24,773 nucleotides of DNA. Origin: Candidatus Alcyoniella australis. Its GTDB lineage: Bacteria > Lernaellota > Lernaellaia > JAVCCG01 > Alcyoniellaceae. The stretch lies in assembly GCA_030765605.1 (NCBI GenBank), contig JAVCCG010000051.1:1-24773 (forward strand), given 5' to 3'. How positions within the stretch are numbered: the first letter of the stretch is position 1; each line of letters opens with the position of its first letter. The notes beneath the pieces were generated by a model. The model did not search any database. It saw only the letters and a list, made by a program, of their open reading frames with translations, and was not told the origin of the DNA. Shown piece after piece: positions 9,201 to 16,385 of this stretch. The position numbers and the translations under genes are program-made.

Positions 9201-10188
9201 GTTTATCCCCTACATGGCGATCTACGACGATGGCGTACTCGAAATTTCGAACCTCAACTCCGACGTCAGCTTCACCGCCGCGACCCACGGCTCGTTCGCT
9301 TACTCGCACTATCCCGACGGCCATCTGCGCTATTACATCCCCACCGTGGGCTTACTGCAGGACAGCTTCGGCGGTCTGGGGGTCGAGCGCTTCCGTGTAT
9401 TGGGCTGGGACATGGACGACGCTGCGTTCCCATCGGTCCAGGGCGACCTGGAGGAGTGGGTGTTCTTCATCAACCCGGTGATCGCCGATATCAACGGCGA
9501 CGGGCCCACCGAGGTGCTGGTGGGCTCGGGCGGCTACATGCTGCACGCGTTCAACGAGCAGGGCGAGCCCGCGGGCTGGCCCAAGTTCACCCACAACTGG
9601 CACATCGGCTCGCCGGCCATCGGCGACATCGACGCCGACGGGCTGATGGAAGTTGTGACCATGACCCACGAGGGCTACCTGTTCGCCTGGAACGCGCCCT
9701 CGCCGATCTGCCGCGACAACGGCCTGAACTCCGACTGGTGGTGCTTCCATCACGACGAGCACAACAGCGGCGTGCTGGGCACCGACACCATTCCGCCATC
9801 GCGCGTCACCGACCTGCGCGTGGAGGAACTTGGCGACGGGCTGTACGAGCTGACCTGGACCGCGCCCGGCGCGGACTGGCATTGCGGCGTCGCGGCCGCC
9901 TACGAGCTGCGCTATGCCGTGGACGAGAGCACCAACGTGGACGACCCCACGGTCTATGTCAGCCTGCCGCTGGTGCCCGGCGAACTGACCGCGCCCAATC
10001 CCGTGGGCACGGCCGAGCGGATCACGATCTACGTGCCGGAGGCCGCCGCGCAGTTCGTGCTGCAATCGCGCGACCAGGCGGGCAACCTCGCTTTGCCGAG
10101 CAACTCGACCCTCGATCCGCCGCCAGACGACTCGGGCGACGACGACGATGACGACGACAGCGACGAGGATCAGGCCTGCTGCGGCTAG
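6220..10188 (+). CDS. Exported subtilisin/kexin-like (S8) protein with FG-GAP-like repeats and Asp-rich C-terminus
   Basis: This 1322-residue protein begins with a signal peptide (hydrophobic core about 9-22, cleavage near AHA-F at 26-27). An S8-like domain follows at about 180-535. VVDDGL (202-207) supplies Asp204, DHGG (311-314) His312, and CSSGAT (460-465) Ser462 at the place of the usual GTSMA. The oxyanion Asn is Asp404 (SGDE). The triad is present but the flanking motifs are eroded, so activity is uncertain. Between Asp and His are an EF-hand-like DCNGDGKFNAQD (241-252) and DGVDDDQNGMVDD (276-288). The C-terminal half has FG-GAP/VCBS-like units (DLDGD, DLDLDG, DINGDG, DIDADG), then a fibronectin-like stretch and a tail of Asp residues ending CCG. 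GAGGGAG at 6211-6217 is better spaced for the ATG at 6226, so the true start may be there. Confidence 0.85.
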   Translation: MKMNSFVRAWLVAALMMVLCAGVAHAFSISGQDAHIWNYERFTYEPAQITFSQSLNPLTVNQNNIYITPLGDPSYKFACAYNLLSVNRSNDTVRLTPDPAFWFGVRLQIVIGDGLRDTGNGAFDGNFPWGDVFVANIPADFERPEYDPWNPFAQVVASYELIGYNPADPENTDPNDPADWTGISVTEAWKFSIGRPDVLIAVVDDGLEKYDHLELADNLFINSGELPEPQLGDGTPCGADDCNGDGKFNAQDYADDPRIEPGLSVDPGDLIDAFSDGVDDDQNGMVDDISGWDFFRWVPTALGVREFPEGDHGGDRAKDAAAIADNGYGGKPGVCPNCMILPIRVCDAVMAEHNQIAQGIEYARDMGADVVVAALGTSNFSGDAEERIRQAVADGVTIVTASGDELGFHHMYPGAGEDVMAVKAVYAFPNIPILGLLPFTETYCTNYGAKVFYTVSCNACSSGATGNLGGAAGLLISRARDLGIEINPYEIQQIFKMTADDIYERCITFTPGGCQPGVDEHFGYGRVNIGRAIKTLGDSLLDIPERIPPEVRITSPRWFTTHDPLQQRMLPIEADIFARGRSYTWSLQFAVGVQPLDEEFIEVATGAGQARTSGEIMQLDMLPIFSEAWLRKTPELPNDFTVTLRLRARYDEGGDTVFGEARKAIALRTDDDPTTGLLPGFPIYIGESGESSVALYDLDGDLEGRPEIIFGTSGGFVEVFSYDPETEAWGRMPGFPINVREFLDIPTDDVVIASVAVGDLWGIGMPVIVALCGGGFAMAIYPDGYDHPGGPLLPGFPVAADVPPNDTAYNFAHGRSFGASPVLADLDLDGRLEIIGANYDQKVYAWRSVDVDGDGQVDRMPGFPVLTRSNAEQVPDDLVCEGENPGEDPLPGQHLATPAVGVLDPDSANPALSQYPAIIVPTTEVCGDATGRIYGVAWDGENHVGGPFLPGWPAKIAAPLSGAVPVPPITLGLGSSPAMAMFEGKMHIGFGAFLFIPYMAIYDDGVLEISNLNSDVSFTAATHGSFAYSHYPDGHLRYYIPTVGLLQDSFGGLGVERFRVLGWDMDDAAFPSVQGDLEEWVFFINPVIADINGDGPTEVLVGSGGYMLHAFNEQGEPAGWPKFTHNWHIGSPAIGDIDADGLMEVVTMTHEGYLFAWNAPSPICRDNGLNSDWWCFHHDEHNSGVLGTDTIPPSRVTDLRVEELGDGLYELTWTAPGADWHCGVAAAYELRYAVDESTNVDDPTVYVSLPLVPGELTAPNPVGTAERITIYVPEAAAQFVLQSRDQAGNLALPSNSTLDPPPDDSGDDDDDDDSDEDQACCG

Positions 10189-10240
10189 CCGGCATTTTGG
10201 AGGTGCCTGCAAAACTCGCGTAGTACGCAGGTCGTAATCC

Positions 10241-10272
10241 AACGACCCGCCCCGCAGTGGGCGCGGGTTGTT
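10241..10272. terminator. Hairpin between convergent genes, probable terminator
   Basis: AACGACCCGC-CCC (10241-10253) pairs with GGG-C-GCGGGTTGTT (10259-10272) through about 14 pairs, with one G-U pair and one bulged C, and a 5-nt loop. TTGTTATT at its 3' side is only a weak U-tract for the plus-strand gene. It sits just after the stop of the minus-strand gene too, so it may serve both directions. The rest of the 85-nt gap holds nothing else that I recognise. Confidence 0.5.
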
Positions 10273-10273
10273 A

Positions 10274-11839
10274 TTAAGGGTTGGTCGATAAGTGCGGCTT
10301 GGGGCTGGATACTCGGTAGAACTTTTCTTGTTCCAAGCAAAAATCCAACTGCGCATCGTTGCTCTCGAAGATGGCGGCGATCCGGTCGATGTCAGTGCCG
10401 TAGGACTCCAGCCGCCTCCATGAGCTCAAAGCCCGATCGGGCCAGGTATGCAAATAGACCGTGCGCTGCCGTTCCAACGCCCCCTGGAGGGTCGCGTTTA
10501 GCTCGCGTTCGAACTCGTCCCGGTCCGCCCTTTTCAGGCGCAGCAAGCCCAGTTCGAGCACCTCGACCTGCGGGTGGAAGTAGGCGAATTCCACGCTTGC
10601 CCAGCAGACCGTCGGCGTGATCAGCAGCGCCCCGGGTTCGATCCTCTGTGCCAGGGCGTCGGCCATCCTGCGCGAGCGCACGTTTTGCGGGTCGCTCTGC
10701 GGAATGGCACAGAAGATCAGGTTGGCCGCCAGCAACAGCAGCGCCAGCCCGGCGATTGCGGCCAGATAGGGCCTGCGTCCCCGGGGCGGCGTCGCGCCCA
10801 CGGCCAGCAACAGCCACACGGCGGGTAGGGCCGGGGCCACGAACTCGACATCGCGAGGGTTCCAATAAGCGGCGAATCCCAGCATGGGCACGACCCAGAT
10901 TAGGGCAGAGAGCGCGATCAGCCGCGGCGATACAGGGGAACGCTCGGGCTGCGCCTTGGCCACGCGCACGATGGCCCAGATCAACAGAACAGCGCACGCG
11001 CTCGCGCCGACTATCGCTACGATCCGATGATCGTAGACCAATGCGCCGGCAACCGTCCGGGCGAACTGTGGCAAATCAACGTCGGCCTTGCCCCCCAAAC
11101 CCAGGTTGTGGATGTACATCATCCAGTCCAACATCGCACGCGGGCCGCGCACCTGGACAAAGGTCCGGCCCAGAAAAGCCAGGCTGAAATAGACACTGCC
11201 CACAAGCCCCAATGAGTAGGCCGCCAAACGCCCCAAGCATCCGCGACGCCGGTGGCAGGCCAGCACCGCGATCGACCCGCAGAGCATCAGGCTGGTGTTG
11301 TGCGCCAGTGTGGAAATCCCGGCGACGATCCCGCACAGCTCCCAGGGGATCAATCCCGGTGTGCGCATCGCCCACAGCGCCAGGCGATAGGCGAGCACGA
11401 ACAGGATTACCGAGGGCAGGATGTCCTCGAGGTTGGCGGCGTACATCCAATAGCCGCCGGACACGGCCAGGCCAGCCGAGCAGACCAACGCGGCCAAACG
11501 GTCGCCCAGCGCGCGTTCGAGGGTAAGAAAGAACAGCCCGACTCCGGCCGCGGCTAGCACGGCCTGGATCGTACTCAGCGCGTACAGCGCCCGGCCGCCG
11601 TAGCCCAGGGCTGTGAGCAGCTTCCAGACCGCCACCACCCCGATGTCGTACAGAATGTGGCTCGGCAGCGTCACACGTAAAAACGCGAACCAGTGCAGCG
11701 GTCCGAAGCGCTCGGCCATGGCCGCGATGTTGACGATGCCGTCGGGATGATGCTCGGCCGATGGTAATGCGAGGTAGAGCACCCCGGCTCCAATGGTCAG
11801 GATTGCGGCAACGGCAAATCGGCGCAGCAGGGCATCCAT
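10274..11839 (-). CDS. GT-C-like polytopic membrane protein, putative lipid-linked sugar glycosyltransferase
   Basis: This 521-residue protein has about ten membrane helices spread over residues 8-395 and a soluble C-terminal part of about 125 residues. After the first helix comes a loop with an acidic residue (EHHPDG, Asp33), the layout seen in GT-C enzymes of the PMT, ArnT and DUF2723 type, which take sugars from polyprenyl-phosphate donors on the periplasmic face. I could not find a diagnostic family motif, so the enzyme class rests on topology and position. It is the last gene of the minus-strand glycan cluster, separated from the sugar-phosphate transferase gene by an AT-rich gap that may carry its own promoter. 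The start is an ATG without a clear Shine-Dalgarno. A flippase, polymerase or plain membrane protein of unknown role remain possible. Confidence 0.6.
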   Translation of the reverse strand: MDALLRRFAVAAILTIGAGVLYLALPSAEHHPDGIVNIAAMAERFGPLHWFAFLRVTLPSHILYDIGVVAVWKLLTALGYGGRALYALSTIQAVLAAAGVGLFFLTLERALGDRLAALVCSAGLAVSGGYWMYAANLEDILPSVILFVLAYRLALWAMRTPGLIPWELCGIVAGISTLAHNTSLMLCGSIAVLACHRRRGCLGRLAAYSLGLVGSVYFSLAFLGRTFVQVRGPRAMLDWMMYIHNLGLGGKADVDLPQFARTVAGALVYDHRIVAIVGASACAVLLIWAIVRVAKAQPERSPVSPRLIALSALIWVVPMLGFAAYWNPRDVEFVAPALPAVWLLLAVGATPPRGRRPYLAAIAGLALLLLAANLIFCAIPQSDPQNVRSRRMADALAQRIEPGALLITPTVCWASVEFAYFHPQVEVLELGLLRLKRADRDEFERELNATLQGALERQRTVYLHTWPDRALSSWRRLESYGTDIDRIAAIFESNDAQLDFCLEQEKFYRVSSPKPHLSTNP

Positions 11840-11892
11840 TTTTTATTGCCACAATATAAATTATTTTTTAGACGCTTTTTTGAAAAAGGAGG
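11840..11892 (-). promoter_or_regulatory. AT-rich gap, possible promoter for the GT-C-like gene
   Basis: These 53 nt are about 25% G+C, far below the surrounding sequence. On the minus strand, TTTTCA and TAATTT are separated by 17 nt of A-rich sequence, resembling a weak promoter with UP-element-like tracts. No hairpin terminator for the upstream gene is visible. The composition is certain; the promoter reading is weak. Confidence 0.35.
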
Positions 11893-13311
11893 CTAGGACG
11901 CGCCCTTGCCCAGCAACACCACGGGGATCGTCCGCAGTAGGATCATCGCGTCGAGCAGCAGCGACCAGTTGTCGATGTATTTCAGGTCGAGTTCCATCCA
12001 GGCGTCGAAATCGACCTCATTGCGGCCGCTGATCTGCCAATAGCAGGTTAGGCCGGGCTTCATGCTCAGCCTGCGTCGTTGCCAGCGTTCGTATTTATCG
12101 ACCTCGGAGGGGATCGGCGGACGCGGCCCGACGATGCTCATCTCGCCGGTCAGCACGTTCCAGAACTGGGGCAGCTCGTCGAGGCTGTAGCGCCGTAGCA
12201 GCGAGCCGATTCGGGTGACCCGCGGATCGCGTTTGATCTTGAACACCGGGCCATTCATCTCGTTGAGCCCCTCGAGCTCGTCGCGCATGCTCTCGGCGCC
12301 GTGGACCATGGTGCGGAACTTAAGCATCTTGAAGCGTCGGCCGTGCAGGCCGGAGCGGACCTGGTTGAACAGCACCGGCCCGCGACTGTCCAGCCTGATC
12401 GCCAGGGCCAAGGCGATCAATAGCGGCATGATCAGCACCAGGATGATCAGCGCGGCGATGCGGTCGAAGATCTCCTTGACCAGCAGCTGCCAGACCTGAG
12501 TCGGAGTGGTCGAGTAGCTCAGCAGCGGGATGCCCAGGTGGGTGGTGATGCGCGTGGTGGCGATCGCCGGCCGAATGAACTCGGCCATCACCGTGGCGCG
12601 CACGCCGACCTCCTCGCAGATGTAGATCCGGCGTTTGAGGTCGGGCAGCATGTGGAAGGGCATGGCGAAGAACACCTCGTCCACCTGGTGGCTGTCGAGG
12701 ATCTTGGGCAGGCTGCCCAAAGTGCCGAGCACCGGAACCCCGCGCACGGTCTGGCCGACCAGCTCGGGTTCGACGTCCATCAGCCCGATCACGCTGTAGC
12801 CCAGCTCGGGATGGTTGTCCAATGAGTCCATCAGCATCTGCGCGCGCCGTCCGGTGCCGACCACGATCGCCTGGATCGCGGCCACGCCGCGGCGGCGCAT
12901 GCTGTCTGAAATCAGCTTGAGCGCCGACTTCTCCAGCAGCAGCACCAGCACCGAGATCACGCCCAATAGGCCGACCAGCGAACGGCTGAGCGAGTGGTCC
13001 TTGACCAGAAACAGGAACAGTACAATTAGGCCGATGGACAGGCCGACCGACTTGATGATGTTCCATACGGTCTGCAAAAATCCGAGCTGGACCTGGGGCG
13101 AGTAGGTGCCCGAAAGGGCGAGCACCACCAGGCAGATCGCCGTGTGGGCCATCACCAGCCAGGTGTACTCGACCATCGGCGCCAGGGTCAGGCCGCCGAC
13201 GAACAGCCAGGTCATGCGCAGGCTGTAGGACACCATGAACGCGTACAGCAGCAACGTGGCGTCGAGCAGAAACACCAGCCACGAGCGGACCTCGAGCCGT
13301 TCGCGTTCCAC
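11893..13311 (-). CDS. Polyprenyl-phosphate sugar-1-phosphate transferase (WbaP/WcaJ type, exopolysaccharide priming)
   Basis: This 472-residue inner-membrane enzyme is expected to transfer a sugar-1-phosphate from a nucleotide sugar to undecaprenyl phosphate, the first step of a surface glycan. About four membrane helices occupy residues 11-127, and a CoA-binding-like Rossmann region follows at 145-250 (VVGTGRRA). The catalytic bacterial sugar transferase domain is at 275-472. Its motifs are KEIFDR (279-284), KFRTM (331-335), DELPQFWNVLTGEMSIVGPR (378-397) and the WQISGR-N turn near 425-431. Length and order match the polyisoprenyl-phosphate hexose-1-phosphate transferase family; the sugar is unknown. 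The start is GTG, immediately after the TAG of the methyltransferase gene (TAGGTG). A GGGGG-type Shine-Dalgarno lies in the end of that gene, so the two are probably co-translated. Confidence 0.92.
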   Translation of the reverse strand: MERERLEVRSWLVFLLDATLLLYAFMVSYSLRMTWLFVGGLTLAPMVEYTWLVMAHTAICLVVLALSGTYSPQVQLGFLQTVWNIIKSVGLSIGLIVLFLFLVKDHSLSRSLVGLLGVISVLVLLLEKSALKLISDSMRRRGVAAIQAIVVGTGRRAQMLMDSLDNHPELGYSVIGLMDVEPELVGQTVRGVPVLGTLGSLPKILDSHQVDEVFFAMPFHMLPDLKRRIYICEEVGVRATVMAEFIRPAIATTRITTHLGIPLLSYSTTPTQVWQLLVKEIFDRIAALIILVLIMPLLIALALAIRLDSRGPVLFNQVRSGLHGRRFKMLKFRTMVHGAESMRDELEGLNEMNGPVFKIKRDPRVTRIGSLLRRYSLDELPQFWNVLTGEMSIVGPRPPIPSEVDKYERWQRRRLSMKPGLTCYWQISGRNEVDFDAWMELDLKYIDNWSLLLDAMILLRTIPVVLLGKGAS

Positions 13312-14148
13312 CTAGGCCCCCTGCACGGGTTTGCGCGCCACGGCGAACATGATGTCGCCGGTATACCAGGTCAGCCCCAGGTTGCTCAAATTGTGCCGTC
13401 CCAGCCAGCGACCCATGCCGCGCCCCAGTCGCGGCCAGTAATAGCGCTCGATGCGGTCGGCGATCAGCCCCAGGCTGGCGCGCTTGCCGACCTTGGACGC
13501 GCCGAGCACCTCCAGGCCGTGGGAGCGCAGCATCTCAAGCAGCACGCGCCGGTTGTAGAAGCGCAGGTGATCGATGATGTATTGCCGCCACCCGCGACCC
13601 AGCAGCCGTGCCCAGATGCTGCCCGAATCGGGCAGCTCGAGGGCCAGCACCCCACCGGGCGTCAGCCAGCGGACCATCCGTTCCAGCGCCAGATGCGGTT
13701 GGGGCAGATGCTCGAACACGTGAATCAGCGAGATCACCTCGAAGCTCTCGTCCGCGAATTCCGCGTGCTCAACGTCTTGGACGATCACGTTCAGGCCGTA
13801 GTTACTGCGCGCCGCTTCAGCCGCCGGGGCAAACGGCTCGAGTCCGGTGACCTCGAATCCCAGTCGTCGCGCCGCCGCGGTGACCGCGCCGTCAAAGCAG
13901 CCCACATCGAGCAGGCGGCCCTGGGTCGGCCCTCCCAGACGCGCGATCCAGCGCAGTCTGCGGCGGGCGTTGACCATCGATTGCCGCGGATCGTCGGCGA
14001 CCTTGTTGCCCTCGGGAATCAGCTCGCGGGGCACGGCCGGCGGGTCGGAGTAGACCATGCCGCAGTCGGTGCAGCGCACCACCCGGCCCGAGCGGCTGAC
14101 CCAGACCCGGATGCGTTGGGCGCTTCCTCCGCAGGCCGGACAGCTCAT
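13312..14148 (-). CDS. Class I SAM-dependent methyltransferase with N-terminal zinc ribbon
   Basis: This 278-residue protein starts with a four-cysteine zinc ribbon (C3, C6, C26, C29). A Rossmann methyltransferase domain follows: motif I LLDVGCFDG (79-87), acidic TGLEPF (101-106), DVEHAEF (125-131) and the HVFEHLPQP post-motif (143-151) typical of Methyltransf_11/23 proteins. Such proteins are common in glycan and secondary-metabolite clusters and methylate small molecules or sugars. The substrate cannot be read from the sequence. Between GT4 and sugar-transferase genes, a role in decorating the nucleotide sugar or the growing oligosaccharide is the simplest inference. Its ATG overlaps the glycosyltransferase stop (ATGA) and its stop abuts the GTG of the sugar transferase gene. 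Confidence 0.88.
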   Translation of the reverse strand: MSCPACGGSAQRIRVWVSRSGRVVRCTDCGMVYSDPPAVPRELIPEGNKVADDPRQSMVNARRRLRWIARLGGPTQGRLLDVGCFDGAVTAAARRLGFEVTGLEPFAPAAEAARSNYGLNVIVQDVEHAEFADESFEVISLIHVFEHLPQPHLALERMVRWLTPGGVLALELPDSGSIWARLLGRGWRQYIIDHLRFYNRRVLLEMLRSHGLEVLGASKVGKRASLGLIADRIERYYWPRLGRGMGRWLGRHNLSNLGLTWYTGDIMFAVARKPVQGA

Positions 14149-15266
14149 GCGCTGTGCCCCAGTGCCTGGCGGTAGACCTCCAACGTACTGCGCGCGGCCC
14201 GCTGCCAGGTGTAGTGCTCGGCCACGTGGGCCACGGCGCGCTCGCCCATCGACCGTCCTGAATCCGGGTCGGCCAACAGCCCTCCGAGCCGCTGCGCCAG
14301 CGCCCCGACGTCGCCCGTGGGATAGAGCAGGCCGTAGGGACCGCCCGCGCCGTTGAGCACCTCGCCGTGCACCGCGATCTCGCTGGCGACCACCGGCAGC
14401 CCGTAGCTCAACGCCTCGAGCAGCGCGATCGGCAGCCCCTCGAGCTCGCTGGCCTGCACAAACGCCGCGGCGTTGCTCAACAGCTCGCAGAGCTCGTCTC
14501 CGGTTACCGCGCCGGTAAACAGCACCCGCGGATCGTCGGCCGCCGCGCGCCTCAGGTCGGCGGCGTACGACTCGGCGAAGTTGGCGTCCCCGGCGATCAC
14601 CAGTCGCCCTCCGCAGTCGATGGTCTTGAAGGCCGCGATCAGATCCTGCACGCGCTTTTCGGCCACCAGCCGTCCCAACGAGAGCACATAGCGGCCGCGC
14701 TCGAGCCCCCAGCGGTCGCTGATCAATCGCGGATCGAGGCGGCGCGGCAGCGGCACGCCGTTGGGAATCGCCCGCGCGTCAATGCCCCACCGCTGCTCGA
14801 AATATTGCGCCAGGGTATGGGAGACCACGATCACCCGCGTGGCGCAGTGGGTCAGCACGCGCTCGGCCTGGCGCAGACTCCAGCGGGCGACCGCTCCCCA
14901 CTTGGCGCGTTCGTAGTCCAATCCATGCACCGTGACCACCACCGGCCGACCCGCCAGGTGTGGCAGGAGTGCGAGGCTGGCCGGTCCCAGGGCGTGGAAA
15001 TGGATCAGGTCAAAATCGCGCTTTAGCGCCGAGAGCGTGGAGAACAGGCTGTGGCTGATTGCGTCGAGGTGCTTGGTTTTGATCGTGGGTTGGAAGATGC
15101 GCTCTACGCCGTGCAGCGGCCCGTCGTCGCTGGTGTACCAACGGCGGCAATAGGCCGCGACCTGCACCTGCGGGCCGACCAGCAGCGGCGCAAGCTGTTC
15201 CACGTGGCGTTCGATCCCGCCGGTGGTGGCCGGAATTCCCTTGAGCCCGATCATCGCCACCCTCAT
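14145..15266 (-). CDS. GT4 family (GT-B fold) glycosyltransferase
   Basis: This 373-residue cytoplasmic enzyme opens with a nucleotide-fold strand and glycine loop, MIGLKGIPATTGGIERHVEQ (5-24), as in many GT4 enzymes. The C-terminal half carries SLGRLVAEKRVQDLI (196-210), then EGLPIALLEALSYGLPVVAS (276-295), which holds the donor-binding ExxxxxxxE motif of retaining GT4 enzymes. Length and motif order fit a complete family member. It most likely adds a sugar from a nucleotide donor to the lipid-linked acceptor made by the neighbouring transferase; donor and linkage are not predictable. The start was moved to the ATG at 15266 because it overlaps the TGA of the radical SAM gene (ATGA) and lies directly before the first beta strand. 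The open frame further upstream is antisense-like and overlaps that gene. Confidence 0.92.
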   Translation of the reverse strand: MRVAMIGLKGIPATTGGIERHVEQLAPLLVGPQVQVAAYCRRWYTSDDGPLHGVERIFQPTIKTKHLDAISHSLFSTLSALKRDFDLIHFHALGPASLALLPHLAGRPVVVTVHGLDYERAKWGAVARWSLRQAERVLTHCATRVIVVSHTLAQYFEQRWGIDARAIPNGVPLPRRLDPRLISDRWGLERGRYVLSLGRLVAEKRVQDLIAAFKTIDCGGRLVIAGDANFAESYAADLRRAAADDPRVLFTGAVTGDELCELLSNAAAFVQASELEGLPIALLEALSYGLPVVASEIAVHGEVLNGAGGPYGLLYPTGDVGALAQRLGGLLADPDSGRSMGERAVAHVAEHYTWQRAARSTLEVYRQALGHSA

Positions 15267-16276
15267 GCGCGACAGGTCTCCGGCTCGCGGCGCAACGTCA
15301 GGGCGGCGGCGCGTTTGGCCACCCACCACAGCACGCTCATCCGATTGCGGCGCATGGCGGGCGCTGCGGTGCAGACCATCCAGCAGGCCAGACTGCAATC
15401 GCGCACAGCCTGGCAGCCGCGGCGATCTTCGGCCACCATCTGGGCGTAGGTCTGCTGCGCCAGGTTGCCCATCGGTGCGTCGAGCATGTTGCACGGGTAG
15501 ACGCGGCCAAAGGGATCGAGGTGGAACAGGTCGCGGATCGCGCCGCAGGGCAGGGGGCGGCCGCGATTGCACAGCCGGTCGATCAACCCCTGGGAAAAAT
15601 AGGCGCGGCCCCAGCTCTTGGGATGGAGCGAATACAGTTGGCGTCGGATCAGGCGTTCGAGGCTGAGCATCGCCAGCTCGGGATCGGGCGAGAAATCGTC
15701 GTGGTCGCCGAAGAAATGGGGCGAGCTGTGGACCATCGAGAGCGAGAACTCGACCCCCAGTTTGCGACAAAGCTCATGCACGTAGAGCAGCTGGGCCTCA
15801 TTGCCCCGCGCCAGGGTGAAGGCCAGCCCCAGGTCGGCCACTCCGATTGCGCGCAGGCGCTCCAGGGTACGTAGCGCCTTGTTGTAGGCACCGGGGATTC
15901 CGCGCAGTTGATCGTGGGTCCGCGGCCTGCCGTCGAGGCTGACCCGCACGCCGATGTCGGTTTTAAAATCGAGTATTTGACGAGTGATATCAGCAATTTT
16001 TTCGGTTGCCAGGCCGTTTGTGGAGATCACCAGCCGCGCCTTGGGCAACCGTTCGCTGATCGCGGTGACCACCTGCAAAATGTTGGGCCGCAGAAACGGC
16101 TCGCCGCCGGTGATGTTCACGTTTACCAGGCTCTGCGGCAGCCTGAAGTAGACGCTGGGCTCGATCTCCTCGATCTGTTCGCGCTGCCAGATCGAACACA
16201 TCGCGCAACGGCTGTTGCAACGGCTGGTGACCGCGATTGTGGCGTGCGTGGGTCCCCGATACATCGTCCGAAGCAT
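15263..16276 (-). CDS. Radical SAM/SPASM domain enzyme in a glycan cluster
   Basis: This 337-residue protein has the radical SAM cluster motif CNSRCAMC (C20, C24, C27), the SAM-binding GGEP (57-60), and STNG at 85-88. The C-terminal SPASM-type region has cysteines C236, C244, C262, C288, C294, C298 and C302 around the typical LDPFGRVYPCN and PMGNL sequences, so it could hold auxiliary iron-sulfur clusters. SPASM enzymes modify peptides, proteins or small molecules. No small precursor peptide gene is visible nearby. As first gene of a coupled operon with GT4, methyltransferase and sugar transferase genes, it may modify a sugar or a carrier, but the substrate is unknown. An in-frame ATG four codons later is an alternative start. 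Confidence 0.88.
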   Translation of the reverse strand: MLRTMYRGPTHATIAVTSRCNSRCAMCSIWQREQIEEIEPSVYFRLPQSLVNVNITGGEPFLRPNILQVVTAISERLPKARLVISTNGLATEKIADITRQILDFKTDIGVRVSLDGRPRTHDQLRGIPGAYNKALRTLERLRAIGVADLGLAFTLARGNEAQLLYVHELCRKLGVEFSLSMVHSSPHFFGDHDDFSPDPELAMLSLERLIRRQLYSLHPKSWGRAYFSQGLIDRLCNRGRPLPCGAIRDLFHLDPFGRVYPCNMLDAPMGNLAQQTYAQMVAEDRRGCQAVRDCSLACWMVCTAAPAMRRNRMSVLWWVAKRAAALTLRREPETCRA

Positions 16277-16323
16277 GGCCTCGGTCCCAAATCAAGTCAA
16301 GATGCGGGTTAGGCTCGGCGCGA

Positions 16324-16364
16324 TTGACGCTGTCGGCGATCGTCTGTTAGCTTTGCAGCGTCAA
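16324..16364. promoter_or_regulatory. 9-bp inverted repeat in divergent intergenic region, with possible promoter
   Basis: TTGACGCTG (16324-16332) and CAGCGTCAA (16356-16364) form a perfect inverted repeat with a 23-nt spacer, in the 109-bp gap between the divergent radical SAM and zinc-ribbon/RDD genes. Each arm reads as a good -35 box (TTGACG) directed into the spacer. On the plus strand a weak TTAGCT (16347-16352) lies 17 nt downstream; on the minus strand no -10 is recognisable. It may be a dimeric regulator site or a stem in the leader. Confidence 0.4.
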
Positions 16365-16385
16365 AACAGGAGATTATCCCGCCCG

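Noticed and set aside
6301-9324. Two long minus-strand frames opposite the subtilase-like gene (6301-7917 and 7978-9324)
   Set aside because: Both are shadow translations without recognisable motifs or plausible starts.
10201-10235. CCTGC/GCAGG pair upstream of the 10241 hairpin as a second terminator
   Set aside because: Only 5 bp with a long loop and no T-tract; the hairpin at 10241-10272 is much stronger.
16277-16385. Search for a RiPP precursor peptide next to the radical SAM/SPASM gene
   Set aside because: No short frame with a ribosome-binding site and a Cys-, Gly- or Ser-rich core was seen in the gap.
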